Assembly (NCBI RefSeq): GCF_003837865.1
Contig: NZ_RQIS01000016.1
Location: 90,218-154,217 of the forward strand
From: Paraburkholderia dinghuensis
Lineage (GTDB): Bacteria; Pseudomonadota; Gammaproteobacteria; Burkholderiales; Burkholderiaceae
Direction: 5' to 3'
Length of the DNA stretch: 64,000 nt
In this document: in pieces, positions 56,845 through 64,000 of the stretch
How the letters are laid out: every line of letters begins with the position of its first letter
Position numbering within the stretch: the stretch's first letter is position 1
Program-made: the position numbers and the translations under genes
Notes under the pieces: generated by a model
Databases searched by the model: none
The model's input: the letters and a program-made list of their open reading frames with translations, nothing else
What the model was told of the DNA's origin: nothing

Positions 56845-57489
56845 CTAATTTGACGGTTCGTCGGCGGCGTTTTGACCTGAGGCGTCCCTATCAGCGGCTG
56901 TCGCCTCACGTGCGGCCTGGGAAGCGCGCAGATCGGTGAGCATGTTGCAGAAGAGCGCGCCTTGCTCGATGGCGTCATCGAGTGCGACGTGCGTGTGCGG
57001 ATGGTCGTCGAACCAGTGCTTCGGGAATCGTGGCTTGATGCACTTGCGATACGGCAGGCCCGTCATCGCAAACGCGAGCGTCTTGATATCGAGCGCCGAC
57101 CACGAAAACGGACAGCGCCCCGCGAAACGCATCATGTACCAGAACATGTACGTGAAATCGAAGCCCGCGGGCATCGCCACGAACACCGGCTTTCCGGGCA
57201 ACGCCTCGACCCACTCCACGTAAGCCACGAGCGCCGCCGCAGGATCCTGCAGATCCTTGCGGCACGCGGCCCACGCTTCGGGCTGTGTCTCCCACCACGC
57301 AGCCTGCACCGGATGCGGCGCCGCTCCTTCAAGCGTCGCCAGATTGGCAGAGAAAGTGGCGATCAGGCGCTTGTCGGCGGTATAGGCCGCCGACGCGAAA
57401 CTCAGCATCGAATGCGGACCGGGGATCGGGCCGTCCGCCTCGACGTCGGTGCTGACGTAGATTTCCTCGATGGCGACGTTATTCATCAT
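56845..57489 (-). CDS. DEDDh-type 3'-5' exonuclease
   Basis: A 214-aa RNase-H-fold exonuclease of the DnaQ/RNase T type. Exo I is DVEADG with D15 and E17, Exo II lies around MPAGFDFTYMFW, and Exo III is HTHVALDDAIEQG (H and D). Two ATGs in tandem start it (57489 and 57486), overlapping the stop of the metallo-hydrolase, so the two are coupled. Cellular substrate is unknown. Its C-terminal tail is acidic and low-complexity. Confidence 0.83.
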   Translation of the reverse strand: MMNNVAIEEIYVSTDVEADGPIPGPHSMLSFASAAYTADKRLIATFSANLATLEGAAPHPVQAAWWETQPEAWAACRKDLQDPAAALVAYVEWVEALPGKPVFVAMPAGFDFTYMFWYMMRFAGRCPFSWSALDIKTLAFAMTGLPYRKCIKPRFPKHWFDDHPHTHVALDDAIEQGALFCNMLTDLRASQAAREATAADRDASGQNAADEPSN

Positions 57490-58130
57490 CCGGGTATGCC
57501 GTCTGCTACGTAAGGGTTGGAACGGCGCTCTTCGCCGAATGTCGATACCGGGCCGTGGCCTGGGACGAACGTGACGTCGTCGCCGAGCGGCCAGAGCCTC
57601 TCGCGGATCGAGCGGATCAGGTCGGCGTGATTGCCGCGCGGAAAATCGGTACGTCCGATCGAGCCCGCGAACAGCACATCACCGACGATCGCCAGCCGAT
57701 GCTTGCGGCTGAAGAAGACCACGTGGCCCGGCGTGTGGCCGGGGCAGTGATAGACCTCGAGGTCTTCGTCGCCGAAGCGCACGGTGTCGCCGTTGTTGAG
57801 CCAGCGGTCCGGCTCAAAGGCCTCGGCGGCGGGAAAGCCAAAGCGCGTGCTCTGCTGCGGCAGCATGTCGATCCAGAAACGCTCGTCTTCGTGCGGACCT
57901 TCGATCGGCACGCCGTACTTCGCGGCAAGCGTCTTCGCGCCGGCGCAGTGATCGACGTGGCCATGAGTCAGCAGCACCTTTTCGAGCTGTACCTCCTGAC
58001 GCGCGAGCTCGGCCTCGATGCGATCGAGATCGCCGCCTGGATCGACGACGGCCGCGCGGCGCGTTGCTTCGCAGACGAGCAGCGAACAGTTTTGCTGGAA
58101 GGGTGTGACGGGAATCAGCGTGACTTTCAT
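57486..58130 (-). CDS. Metallo-beta-lactamase-fold hydrolase (glyoxalase II-like, YcbL type)
   Basis: A 214-aa two-metal hydrolase. The metal motif is THGHVDH (H56, H58, D60, H61), with later ligands in CPGHTPGH, VGDVLFAGSIGRTDFP and VPGHGP. The short length without a C-terminal helical domain matches YcbL-type hydrolases, which act on glutathione thioesters such as S-lactoylglutathione. ATG 58130 has CAGG upstream; the longer frame is not conserved. It is cotranscribed with the exonuclease. Confidence 0.9.
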   Translation of the reverse strand: MKVTLIPVTPFQQNCSLLVCEATRRAAVVDPGGDLDRIEAELARQEVQLEKVLLTHGHVDHCAGAKTLAAKYGVPIEGPHEDERFWIDMLPQQSTRFGFPAAEAFEPDRWLNNGDTVRFGDEDLEVYHCPGHTPGHVVFFSRKHRLAIVGDVLFAGSIGRTDFPRGNHADLIRSIRERLWPLGDDVTFVPGHGPVSTFGEERRSNPYVADGIPG

Positions 58131-58321
58131 GCGCCTGGATGAATCGCGAGGAACGGACGGCCGCGAGAGACGGGCCGCAGCCAAAGCTCCGATTGTACCG
58201 GCGCGCACGAGGGACCGCCGAGGGTTGCCTCCAATCTCCGGGAACGCCCGCCAGACAAGGCTTGGCGTCCGGCGTTGTTACATTTGTAGTTAAAATTACG
58301 TAAATTCTCAGGGTTGCGCGG

Positions 58322-58348
58322 GTGACAGCCATTCTTTTTGAGTATAAT
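58322..58348 (+). promoter_or_regulatory. Sigma-70 promoter upstream of rlpA
   Basis: TATAAT at 58343-58348 is preceded by GTGACA at 58322-58327 (15-bp spacer; 16 bp if GGTGAC is used). It points toward rlpA, nearly 500 bp away. Confidence 0.65.
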
Positions 58349-58481
58349 GCGGCCCATCACGAACGTTTTTCGTGCTTTCAACGGGCGATGTGACCCGCTT
58401 AACAGGGTCTCGATACATCGCTGTCATGTAGTGCCATTGCCGGATGACCGCCTCTGTGCGGACTGAAGCGATGGCAAATCA

Positions 58482-58502
58482 GGTGCCGATCCGATCGGCA
58501 CC
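58482..58502. repeat. 9-bp inverted repeat in the rlpA upstream region
   Basis: GGTGCCGAT and ATCGGCACC are separated by CCG. It would form a tight RNA hairpin or serve as an operator; no T-run follows, so it is not a terminator. Confidence 0.7.
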
Positions 58503-58842
58503 GCACGTCTTACCCAGCCAGGCGCCGCGCGCCTGCAACGGCCTTGCTGCCGTGACGCTGGGTGGGGCCTACGCCGCCGTTCCTGTGCGCCGTGTGTCAC
58601 CGGCGCGCCAGAACGTGGATGCCATGTTCGATGGCGGCGTGTGGGGTCTGGTCCGGTTGCCGGGGAGCGGCTGCACCAGACGTGAAAGATAACTAGCGGT
58701 TGGTGGCCCAAAAGGGGTCGCATCTTGGTGCCGGCTCAAACTCGTCTTTTGCGAGAGGAGTACTGCCGCACCTGCAGCCGCCGAAGCCTTTCCGCCGTGT
58801 GCAACATCGCCGCGTGAGGCTTCGACATGTGATGGCAAGCTT

Positions 58843-59442
58843 ATGAAACTCAGACTACCTCGAAGATGCGGGAGTCTCGCAGCCGTTGTCGTGCTGGCCG
58901 GTTGCGCCATGCCGCCGAGTTCGCAGAACCAGGCTGACGACACCGCACTTCGGACCGGCGACGCGCAGTACGGGTTCTTCGCTCCGCAGGCGTTTGACAC
59001 GGCGCTCGCGGCCCTGCCCGCGTCAGGCACCGGTAGCGACAAGTCGCTCGCCGACGCTCAGCCGATCGGCGGTGGCCCGGACATTTCGACGTACCACCAG
59101 TCCGGCCGCGCGTCGTGGTATGGCCGTGCTTTCCACGGCCACAGGACCGCGAGCGGCGAGCGCTTCAACATGCAGGCCCTGACCGCAGCGCACCGCACAT
59201 TGCCGCTCGGTTCGTACGTGCGCGTGACGGTGCCTCTCACCCATAAGTCGATCGTCGTGAAGATCAACGACCGTGGGCCGTTTGCACGCGGTCGCGTGAT
59301 CGACCTTTCGTATGCCGCCGCCAGGAAACTCGGTCTGCAGCACGCAGGCGTCGCGAGCGTGAAAATCGAAGGCCTTTCGACCCAGGAAGGACGCGTCGAG
59401 ATCTCGGAACAACTCGCCGCGAACACGGACAGCGCACGCTGA
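58843..59442 (+). CDS. rlpA: RlpA-family septal ring lipoprotein
   Basis: A 199-aa outer-membrane lipoprotein with a lipobox LAGC (cysteine near residue 21) and a double-psi beta-barrel domain (ASWYGRAFHGHRTASGERFN, then LPLGSYVRVT and VKINDRGPFARGRVIDLSYAA). In some species RlpA is a lytic transglycosylase that trims naked glycan at the septum. The catalytic glutamate and histidine positions (GE and AHRTLP) are present. There is no SPOR domain, unlike the larger RlpA proteins. Confidence 0.9.
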   Translation: MKLRLPRRCGSLAAVVVLAGCAMPPSSQNQADDTALRTGDAQYGFFAPQAFDTALAALPASGTGSDKSLADAQPIGGGPDISTYHQSGRASWYGRAFHGHRTASGERFNMQALTAAHRTLPLGSYVRVTVPLTHKSIVVKINDRGPFARGRVIDLSYAAARKLGLQHAGVASVKIEGLSTQEGRVEISEQLAANTDSAR

Positions 59443-59460
59443 TCGTCGTGCCGGATTCGA

Positions 59461-59485
59461 GAAGGGCCGCCGCTGGCGGCCCTTC
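59461..59485. terminator. Bidirectional hairpin between rlpA and rsmI
   Basis: GAAGGGCCGCC and GGCGGCCCTTC form an 11-bp perfect stem with loop GCT, lying between two convergent genes 19 bp after rlpA. The T-run is weak on both sides. Confidence 0.65.
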
Positions 59486-59491
59486 GTCATT

Positions 59492-60379
59492 TCAGTCGTC
59501 CTCTTTTTCCTCGCCCTTCAGTTCGAGCGCGCGCGCATAGAGCGCGTTGCGCGACGCACCGGTCAGCGCTGCCGCGAGTTTCGCGGCGCTTTTCACCGGC
59601 ACCTCCTGCAGGAGCACGCGCAACAGCGCGTCGTGATCCTCGCCCGACGCCGCCGCGACCTGCGCGCCCTCGACGACCAGCACGAACTCTCCGCGTTGAC
59701 GATTCGCGTCCTCCGCGAGCCACGCTGGCGCTTCGGCCAGGGTGCATCGATGCAGCGCCTCATGTAGCTTCGTTAACTCGCGGGCGATCAACAGACGCCG
59801 CCCCGGACCGAATGCGTCCGCGAGCGCCTGCACGGTTTCCACGATGCGATGCGGCGCCTCGTAGAACACCATCGCGTGCTCGTGTGCGACGAGCGACTGC
59901 AATGCGGTAGCGCGCTGCTTCGGCTTCGGCGGAAGGAAGCCGAGGAACGTGAAAGTCGCCACCCAGTCGCCGGCTGCGCTCAAGGCGGTCGCGAGCGCAC
60001 TCGCGCCGGGTAACGGCACGACCTGGAAACCGGCTTCGCGCACCGCATCGACGAGCTTCGCTCCCGGGTCGGAAATGCCGGGCGTGCCCGCGTCGGACAC
60101 GCAGGCCACGCGTTCGCCCGCACGCAGAAAGTCGATGACGCGCTGCGCTGCCTCACGCTCGTTGTGCTCGTGCACGGCGATGAGCGGCTTCGAAAGCCCA
60201 AAGCGCGTGAGCAGCTGGCCCGTGTTGCGCGTGTCCTCGGCGGCGATGCGATCGACGAGACCGAGGACGTGTAGCGCGCGCAAGGTGATGTCGGCGAGAT
60301 TGCCGATGGGCGTCGCCACGACGTACAGCGTGGCGACCGGATACTGCTGGGCTTGTGCGAGTTCGAGGAGGGACGTCAT
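59492..60379 (-). CDS. rsmI: 16S rRNA (cytidine-1402-2'-O)-methyltransferase
   Basis: A 295-aa SAM-dependent methyltransferase of the tetrapyrrole-methylase fold that modifies C1402 in the ribosomal P site. Signatures are LYVVATPIGNLADITLRAL, AAEDTRNTGQLL, VSDAGTPGISDPGAKLV and VFYEAPHRIVET. ATG 60379 starts MTSLLELAQAQQYP; the frame further upstream is spurious. It is divergent from yraN, which accompanies it in many proteobacteria. Confidence 0.95.
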   Translation of the reverse strand: MTSLLELAQAQQYPVATLYVVATPIGNLADITLRALHVLGLVDRIAAEDTRNTGQLLTRFGLSKPLIAVHEHNEREAAQRVIDFLRAGERVACVSDAGTPGISDPGAKLVDAVREAGFQVVPLPGASALATALSAAGDWVATFTFLGFLPPKPKQRATALQSLVAHEHAMVFYEAPHRIVETVQALADAFGPGRRLLIARELTKLHEALHRCTLAEAPAWLAEDANRQRGEFVLVVEGAQVAAASGEDHDALLRVLLQEVPVKSAAKLAAALTGASRNALYARALELKGEEKEDD

Positions 60380-60569
60380 GACACGGAACGCGCGAACGCA
60401 AGAAAAGAGGTCGACATTGTGCCACGCGAGGGTTTGCGAAGCGGCGGGCGAGGGTGGTTGCGATGAAGCGGAACCTGCGGCCTGCACACTTCGCTCGAGC
60501 GGGGATCCACACGGCCGGTCGACGCGGGACGACAACAGGCCGGCGCACAACTCGAAACCTTCAGGCGCG

Positions 60570-61031
60570 GTGACTCCCACGGGCACACCCTCTCGCTCGG
60601 AAAAATTCACGCGTACCGACAACTTTCCCGCGCGTCGCGAGTCGAACGCCGAACCGCGCGCCGCTGGCGCCCGTTTCGAAGCGCACGCGCTCGCATTTCT
60701 GCGACGTCAACGGCTCGTCCTGGTCGCGCGCAACGTGAATTACCGTGGCGGCGAACTCGACCTCGTGATGCGCGAGCGCGATGGCACGCTGGTCTTCGTT
60801 GAAGTGCGCGCGCGCAAGTGGCGCGGTTACGGCGGCGCCGCGGCGAGCGTCGGGTGGCACAAGCAGCAACGCGTCGTGCGTGCTGCCCGGCAATTCCTTG
60901 CCGCAGGTGCTGCGGGCGAAGGCGCATGCGAACGCGGGCGTGCCATACCGCCGTGCCGATTTGACGTCATAGCGTTCGAGAGCGGCCGCCTCGAATGGCT
61001 GCGCGACGCGTTTCGCGCCGACGACCGATGA
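60570..61031 (+). CDS. yraN: UPF0102 family protein YraN (endonuclease-fold)
   Basis: A 153-aa protein of the UPF0102 family with a restriction-endonuclease-like fold. The core GARFEAHALAFLRRQRLVLV is followed by RGGELDLVM and the D-ExK-like VFVEVRARK. No ATG lies near the start, so I use GTG 60570, preceded by CAGG; a much longer open frame upstream is the shadow of rsmI. It stands between divergent rsmI and diaA. Its function is unproven, although a link to DNA repair or holliday-junction processing has been proposed for the fold. Confidence 0.85.
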   Translation: MTPTGTPSRSEKFTRTDNFPARRESNAEPRAAGARFEAHALAFLRRQRLVLVARNVNYRGGELDLVMRERDGTLVFVEVRARKWRGYGGAAASVGWHKQQRVVRAARQFLAAGAAGEGACERGRAIPPCRFDVIAFESGRLEWLRDAFRADDR

Positions 61032-61143
61032 ATACGCGGAGAACGCTCGCGAGTGCGCTAAACTTGCGTCAATCCGCATACATGCAGGCGTTTTCTTTCG
61101 CGCTGCAGGCACTACAACATAGGCAGTAGTAGATAGAGAGTCG

Positions 61144-61731
61144 ATGTCCGTCGAACGTATTCAACAGCATTTCCGTGACAGCGCAGCCGTCATGCTCGCG
61201 GCCACGGAAACCCTCGCGGTGCCGATTGCGGCCGCCGTCGATACGATGTTCGCCGCACTCGCGAACAGCAACAAGATTCTGGCTTGCGGTAACGGTGGAT
61301 CGGCCGCAGACGCCCAGCATTTCGCAGCCGAGCTGATCGGGCGGTTCGAGCGCGAACGCCCCGGTCTTCCGGCGCTCGCTCTTACCACCGACGCCTCGGT
61401 GCTCACCGCCGTCGCTAACGACTACGCGTTCGAGCAGGTGTTCGCGAAGCAAGTGCGCGCGCTTGGGCAGCCGGGCGACGTGCTACTCGCGATCACGACA
61501 TCGGGCAATTCCGCTAACGTGCTTGCGGCGATCGAAGAGGCGCACGAGCGCGAAATGATCGTGATTGCGCTGACCGGTAAGGGCGGCGGCCACGTCAACG
61601 AAGCGCTCGCCGACACCGATATCCACCTGTGCGTGCCGTCCGACCGGACCGCGCGCATTCAGGAAGTGCACGTTCTGGCTATCCATTGCCTGTGCGACGG
61701 CATCGACGCGATGCTGCTGGGCGAAGACTGA
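61144..61731 (+). CDS. diaA: SIS-domain protein DiaA (phosphoheptose isomerase-like)
   Basis: A 195-aa sugar-isomerase-fold protein. The order yraN–diaA–dolP matches E. coli, where DiaA binds DnaA and helps initiate replication. SIS motifs are CGNGGSAADAQHFAAEL and ITTSGNSANVLAAI, which also occur in GmhA, so a sedoheptulose-7-phosphate isomerase role is the main alternative. Synteny favours DiaA. Start ATG 61144 has a GAGAG upstream. Confidence 0.85.
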   Translation: MSVERIQQHFRDSAAVMLAATETLAVPIAAAVDTMFAALANSNKILACGNGGSAADAQHFAAELIGRFERERPGLPALALTTDASVLTAVANDYAFEQVFAKQVRALGQPGDVLLAITTSGNSANVLAAIEEAHEREMIVIALTGKGGGHVNEALADTDIHLCVPSDRTARIQEVHVLAIHCLCDGIDAMLLGED

Positions 61732-61756
61732 CACCGACGGACGAAGGAGAGTGACG

Positions 61757-62479
61757 TTGAAGAGCAGATATGGCATTCATGGCGCGGTGGCGCGAACGGC
61801 CCTGACGATCGGATTCGCGGCCGCACTCTCGGCGAGCCTGCAGGGCTGCTTTGTTGCGCTGGCGGGCGCGGCCGGCGGATCGGCGCTGGTGGCGACCGAC
61901 CGGCGCACGGTGGGCTCGCAGACCGAAGACCGAGAGATTCAGGTGAAGGCGCTTTCGGATCTCACCAAAAACCTGCCGGACACGTCGCATATCAACGTGG
62001 CGGTGTTTAACCAGCGCGTGCTGCTGACCGGCGAAGTGCCGGATGAAGGCTCGAAGCAGAAAGCTGAGGCGTTGACGCGGGCTATCGCGAATGTTGGCTC
62101 GGTGGTGAACGAACTGGCGGTGTTGCCAGCGAGTTCGTTCTCCTCGCGGGCCAACGATTCGTATCTCGAAGGGCGCGTGAAGGGTGAGTTGGTCGCGTAT
62201 AAGGATATTTCTGCGAACAACTTCAAGGTGGTTAGCGAGCGTGGGATCGTCTATCTGATGGGGCTCGTTACGCCGGACGAGGGCAGCATTGCCGCCGATG
62301 CTACTAGCAAGGTGACGGGTGTTCAGAAGGTCGTGAAGGTTTATCAGTACATCCAGCCTGGGCAGAAGGCGGTTCCGGCTGTGGCGGCGACGAGTGCGCC
62401 GACGCCGGTCAATGCCGATGAGGAACCGACGGTGGGGGCCGTGCCGGATGCTTCGGTGAGTTCGCGGCCTATTAATTGA
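61757..62479 (+). CDS. dolP: BON-domain outer-membrane lipoprotein DolP
   Basis: A 240-aa lipoprotein with a signal sequence ending LSASLQGC and two BON domains (about residues 50-120 and 130-200; DTSHINVAVFNQRVLLTGEV and VSERGIVYLMGLVTPDEG). DolP (YraP) sits at the division site and supports envelope integrity. The likely start is TTG 61757, with AAGGAG 8 nt upstream; GTG 61751 lies too close to it. The C-terminal tail is Pro/Ala/Val-rich. Confidence 0.9.
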   Translation: MKSRYGIHGAVARTALTIGFAAALSASLQGCFVALAGAAGGSALVATDRRTVGSQTEDREIQVKALSDLTKNLPDTSHINVAVFNQRVLLTGEVPDEGSKQKAEALTRAIANVGSVVNELAVLPASSFSSRANDSYLEGRVKGELVAYKDISANNFKVVSERGIVYLMGLVTPDEGSIAADATSKVTGVQKVVKVYQYIQPGQKAVPAVAATSAPTPVNADEEPTVGAVPDASVSSRPIN

Positions 62480-62545
62480 TTCGCAGCCGGCAGAGTCTGT
62501 TGGCGTTTCGTCGTCCGGGCAGTCGGGTAGTGGGAAGGGTGTGTG

Positions 62546-62884
62546 ATGCGGGGTTTCGTGAGGTTGGTTTTCGCGGTGGTTGGCGCGGCGATGATTCTGG
62601 TTTCGCCTGGCGTTTTTGCTGCTGCGGATGGGTTGAGCGTTGCCCGTGCCAATGCTTGCATGGGGTGCCATGCGGTGGATCGCAAGCTCGTCGGGCCTTC
62701 GTTTCAGCAGATCGCGGCGCGGTATAAGAGCGACGCTGGGGCTCAGGGGAAGCTTGAGAAAAAGGTCCGCGATGGTGGGGCGGGGGCTTGGGGGGCGATT
62801 CCTATGCCCTCGCATCCTGCTATGAGTGCTGGCGATATACGTACTGTCGTGGGTTGGGTGCTTGCGGGGGCGCCTTCGAAGTAG
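62546..62884 (+). CDS. Periplasmic class I cytochrome c
   Basis: A 112-aa monoheme cytochrome of the c551/c552 type. A Sec signal (VRLVFAVVGAAMILVSPGVF, cleavage near AAA) precedes the heme site CMGCH (residues 38-42) and the distal methionine in IPMPSHPAM. ATG 62546 is preceded by GGGAAGGG; the adjacent GTG 62543 is a second choice. Codons such as GCT, GGG and CTT are used more than in neighbouring genes. Confidence 0.9.
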   Translation: MRGFVRLVFAVVGAAMILVSPGVFAAADGLSVARANACMGCHAVDRKLVGPSFQQIAARYKSDAGAQGKLEKKVRDGGAGAWGAIPMPSHPAMSAGDIRTVVGWVLAGAPSK

Positions 62885-62919
62885 TTTGCTTTTTTGCTTT
62901 TGGGTAATTTGGGCGGGTG

Positions 62920-62947
62920 GTTGGGCGGGTTTTAGCTGTGCTAGAAT
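62920..62947 (+). promoter_or_regulatory. Promoter of tRNA-Ala
   Basis: TAGAAT (62942-62947) is preceded by a weak GTTGGG -35 (62920-62925, spacer 16 bp) and lies 11 bp before the mature tRNA. Confidence 0.5.
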
Positions 62948-62958
62948 CTTGGCTCGTT

Positions 62959-63034
<76 letters not shown>

Positions 63035-63068
63035 AGAATTTATCCGATGAAATCCGGATAACTCCGCA

Positions 63069-63102
63069 AACCCCGCAGCCAGCAAGGCTCGCGGGGTTTT
63101 TT
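63069..63102 (+). terminator. Intrinsic terminator after tRNA-Ala
   Basis: AACCCCGC/GCGGGGTT and inner AGCC/GGCT stems are followed by six T. Confidence 0.9.
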
Positions 63103-63162
63103 ATCGCCTATAATGCTCCGGTATGATCCACTCAAATCCGGTCACAGGCTGGGGTACTTCTC

Positions 63163-63196
63163 GGGGTATCCACCCTGCTGGCTAGGGCGATACCCC
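63163..63196 (+). promoter_or_regulatory. Hairpin covering the integrase start region
   Basis: GGGGTATC (63163-63170) pairs with GATACCCC (63189-63196), with an inner CCCT/AGGG stem. The 3' arm ends two bases before the integrase ATG, so the stem would occlude translation initiation. Confidence 0.6.
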
Positions 63197-63197
63197 C

Positions 63198-63910
63198 ATG
63201 GCTCTTACCGACACCGCTATCCGGAGCGCCAAACCGTGCGAGAGGCCTCAGAAGCTGTTCGACAGCGGCGGCCTCTTTCTGTATGTCACGCCTGCTGGCG
63301 GCAAGCTGTGGCGCCTCAAGTACCGGTTTGGCGGCAAGGAAAAACTGCTGGCGCTGGGCGCCTACCCTGCCGTGAGCCTGAAGGACGCAAGGGGGCGGCG
63401 GGACGATGCCCGCAAGGAACTGGCGAAAGGTGTTGATCCGAGCGCAGTCCGAAAAGCTGAAAAAGCCTCGAACCAGGGGCACGCAGCCAATTCGTTCGAG
63501 GTCATTGCCCGTGAATGGTTCGCGAAATTCGCGCCCACGTGGGCTGACAGCCACTCCAGCAAGATCATCCAGCGACTGGAAAACGATGTCTTCCCCTGGC
63601 TGGGTGGACGGCCGGTTGCCGAGATCACGGCCCCCGAACTGCTGACGGTCCTGCGCCGGATCGAGGACCGGGGGGGCGCTCGACACTGCCCTTCGGGCCA
63701 AGCAGAACTGTGGGCAGATCTTCCGGTACGCCGTCGCAACGGGACGCGCCGAGCGTGATCCGTCGGGCGACCTGCGGGGTGCGCTCGCGCCGGTCACGCA
63801 CCAAAACTTTGCCGCCCTCACGGATCCGAAGGATGTCGCCGAACTGCTGCGGGCGATTGAGGCATTCAGGGGCACTTTCATCGTCAAATGCGCCCTGCAG
63901 CTGGCGCCCA
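63198..63910 (+). pseudogene. P4-type tyrosine integrase, frameshifted and cut by an IS
   Basis: The N-terminus is a DUF4102/arm-binding domain (MALTDTAIRSAKPCERPQKL, then FGGKEKLLALGAYPAVSLKD), with a SAM-like core-binding domain following. The frame breaks at a run of seven G (63670-63676); skipping one G restores a protein that continues ALRAKQNCGQIFRYAVATGR, then DPKDVAELLRAIEAFRGT and LQLAPM at about 63910. There an IS3-type element begins. The catalytic domain is lost, so this copy cannot excise the island. The stop of the first frame is at 63756-63758. Confidence 0.9.
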
Positions 63911-64000
63911 TGGGTAATACCCCCGTTTTCCACGGTCGGCAGAAGTAGAAACTAAGCGGCCATGGCCAGCCGCTGCTTCGGGGTAAAGCCGCCCAATGCC
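63911..64000 (-). mobile_element. IS3-family insertion sequence end (partial)
   Basis: The terminus begins TGGGTAATACCCCCG at 63911, with the 5'-TG typical of IS3-family ends, and interrupts the integrase. The rest lies beyond the window. The reading direction of the transposase is leftward. Confidence 0.7.
63952..64000 (-). CDS. IS3-family transposase (OrfB) C-terminus, partial
   Basis: The last 15 codons before TAG at 63952-63954 read ALGGFTPKQRLAMAA, which resembles the end of IS3-type DDE transposases, where GGF...KQRLAMA is common. The N-terminal bulk is outside the window, so family is inferred from this short tail and the IS end beside it. Confidence 0.65.
   Translation of the reverse strand, partial: ALGGFTPKQRLAMAA

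Larger units (their letters stand above)
58131..58842. other. Long interval with a strong promoter ahead of rlpA
   Basis: The 712 bp contain an AT-rich zone (58275-58350) with a promoter, a hairpin CACGAA/TTCGTG directly after it, and a palindrome at 58482-58502. No convincing protein gene is present; an 82-aa frame at 58444-58692 lacks a ribosome site. The region is either a ~470-nt leader of rlpA or encodes a small RNA. Confidence 0.5.

Noticed and set aside
58350..58842. RNase P RNA or 6S RNA between the promoter and rlpA
   Set aside because: The conserved RNase P core sequences (such as GAGGAAAGTCC) are absent, and no 6S-like long rod with the open central bubble could be traced.

Overview
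The window reads as a chromosomal segment of a high-GC betaproteobacterium of the Burkholderia/Paraburkholderia/Caballeronia group. Evidence is the strongly GC-rich third codon positions, Burkholderiales-type gene neighbourhoods (dapF–DUF484–xerC next to lpxL and metK; rsmI/yraN/diaA/dolP), a Burkholderia-type H-NS, multiple MFS/RND exporters and a high-potential iron-sulfur protein. Nothing identifies the species.

Layout. 1–7.6 kb is core: a COG0523 (CobW-like) GTPase cut by the window edge with a Zur-box-like sequence upstream, rlmI, xerC, a DUF484 gene, dapF, an lpxL-type acyltransferase, and metK with a long leader and a clear terminator. 7.6–20.4 kb is more accessory: a PhyH dioxygenase, a DUF3185 protein, an aldo-keto reductase, a DHA2 drug exporter divergent from a LysR regulator with a palindromic operator between them, a FAD oxidoreductase, an MFS exporter, and a LuxR-family quorum-sensing solo convergent with a fabF paralogue. 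20.4–26.3 kb is a three-gene RND efflux operon (pump, adaptor, outer-membrane channel), with a five-copy 13-bp tandem repeat upstream of it. 26.9–30.4 kb has a small conserved-looking protein, an SrkA-type kinase, an OFA-family MFS anion transporter and a 42-aa single-helix protein directly behind it.

30.4–37.9 kb is a complete seven-gene molybdenum-hydroxylase operon in the order S, L, M, D, E, G, XdhC. Its large subunit carries the AYRGAGR signature of the form II (non-canonical) CO-dehydrogenase group, so the true substrate is unknown. 38.4–47.8 kb holds an APC amino-acid permease, a cytosolic two-component pair, ferredoxin-NADP reductase, a LysE exporter, an EEP-family hydrolase, a secreted hypothetical protein, an LhgO-like oxidoreductase and a HiPIP. 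47.8–58.1 kb has an amidase, a dienelactone hydrolase, an orphan branched-chain amino-acid binding protein with two perfect palindromes upstream, an MFS protein, a HugZ-like protein, H-NS, a CDF metal exporter, an Lrp regulator, a DEDDh exonuclease and a metallo-beta-lactamase-fold hydrolase.

58.8–62.9 kb is the envelope/replication cluster rlpA, rsmI, yraN, diaA, dolP and a cytochrome c. The window ends in a tRNA-Ala(CGC) gene followed by a P4-type tyrosine integrase that is frameshifted in a run of seven G and then interrupted by an IS3-family insertion sequence, the decayed edge of a genomic island. I found no CRISPR array, no rRNA and no obvious new defence system. The most promising leads are the form II Mo-hydroxylase operon, the LuxR solo/fabF pair, the 42-aa transporter partner, the Zur-linked GTPase and several palindromic operator candidates.
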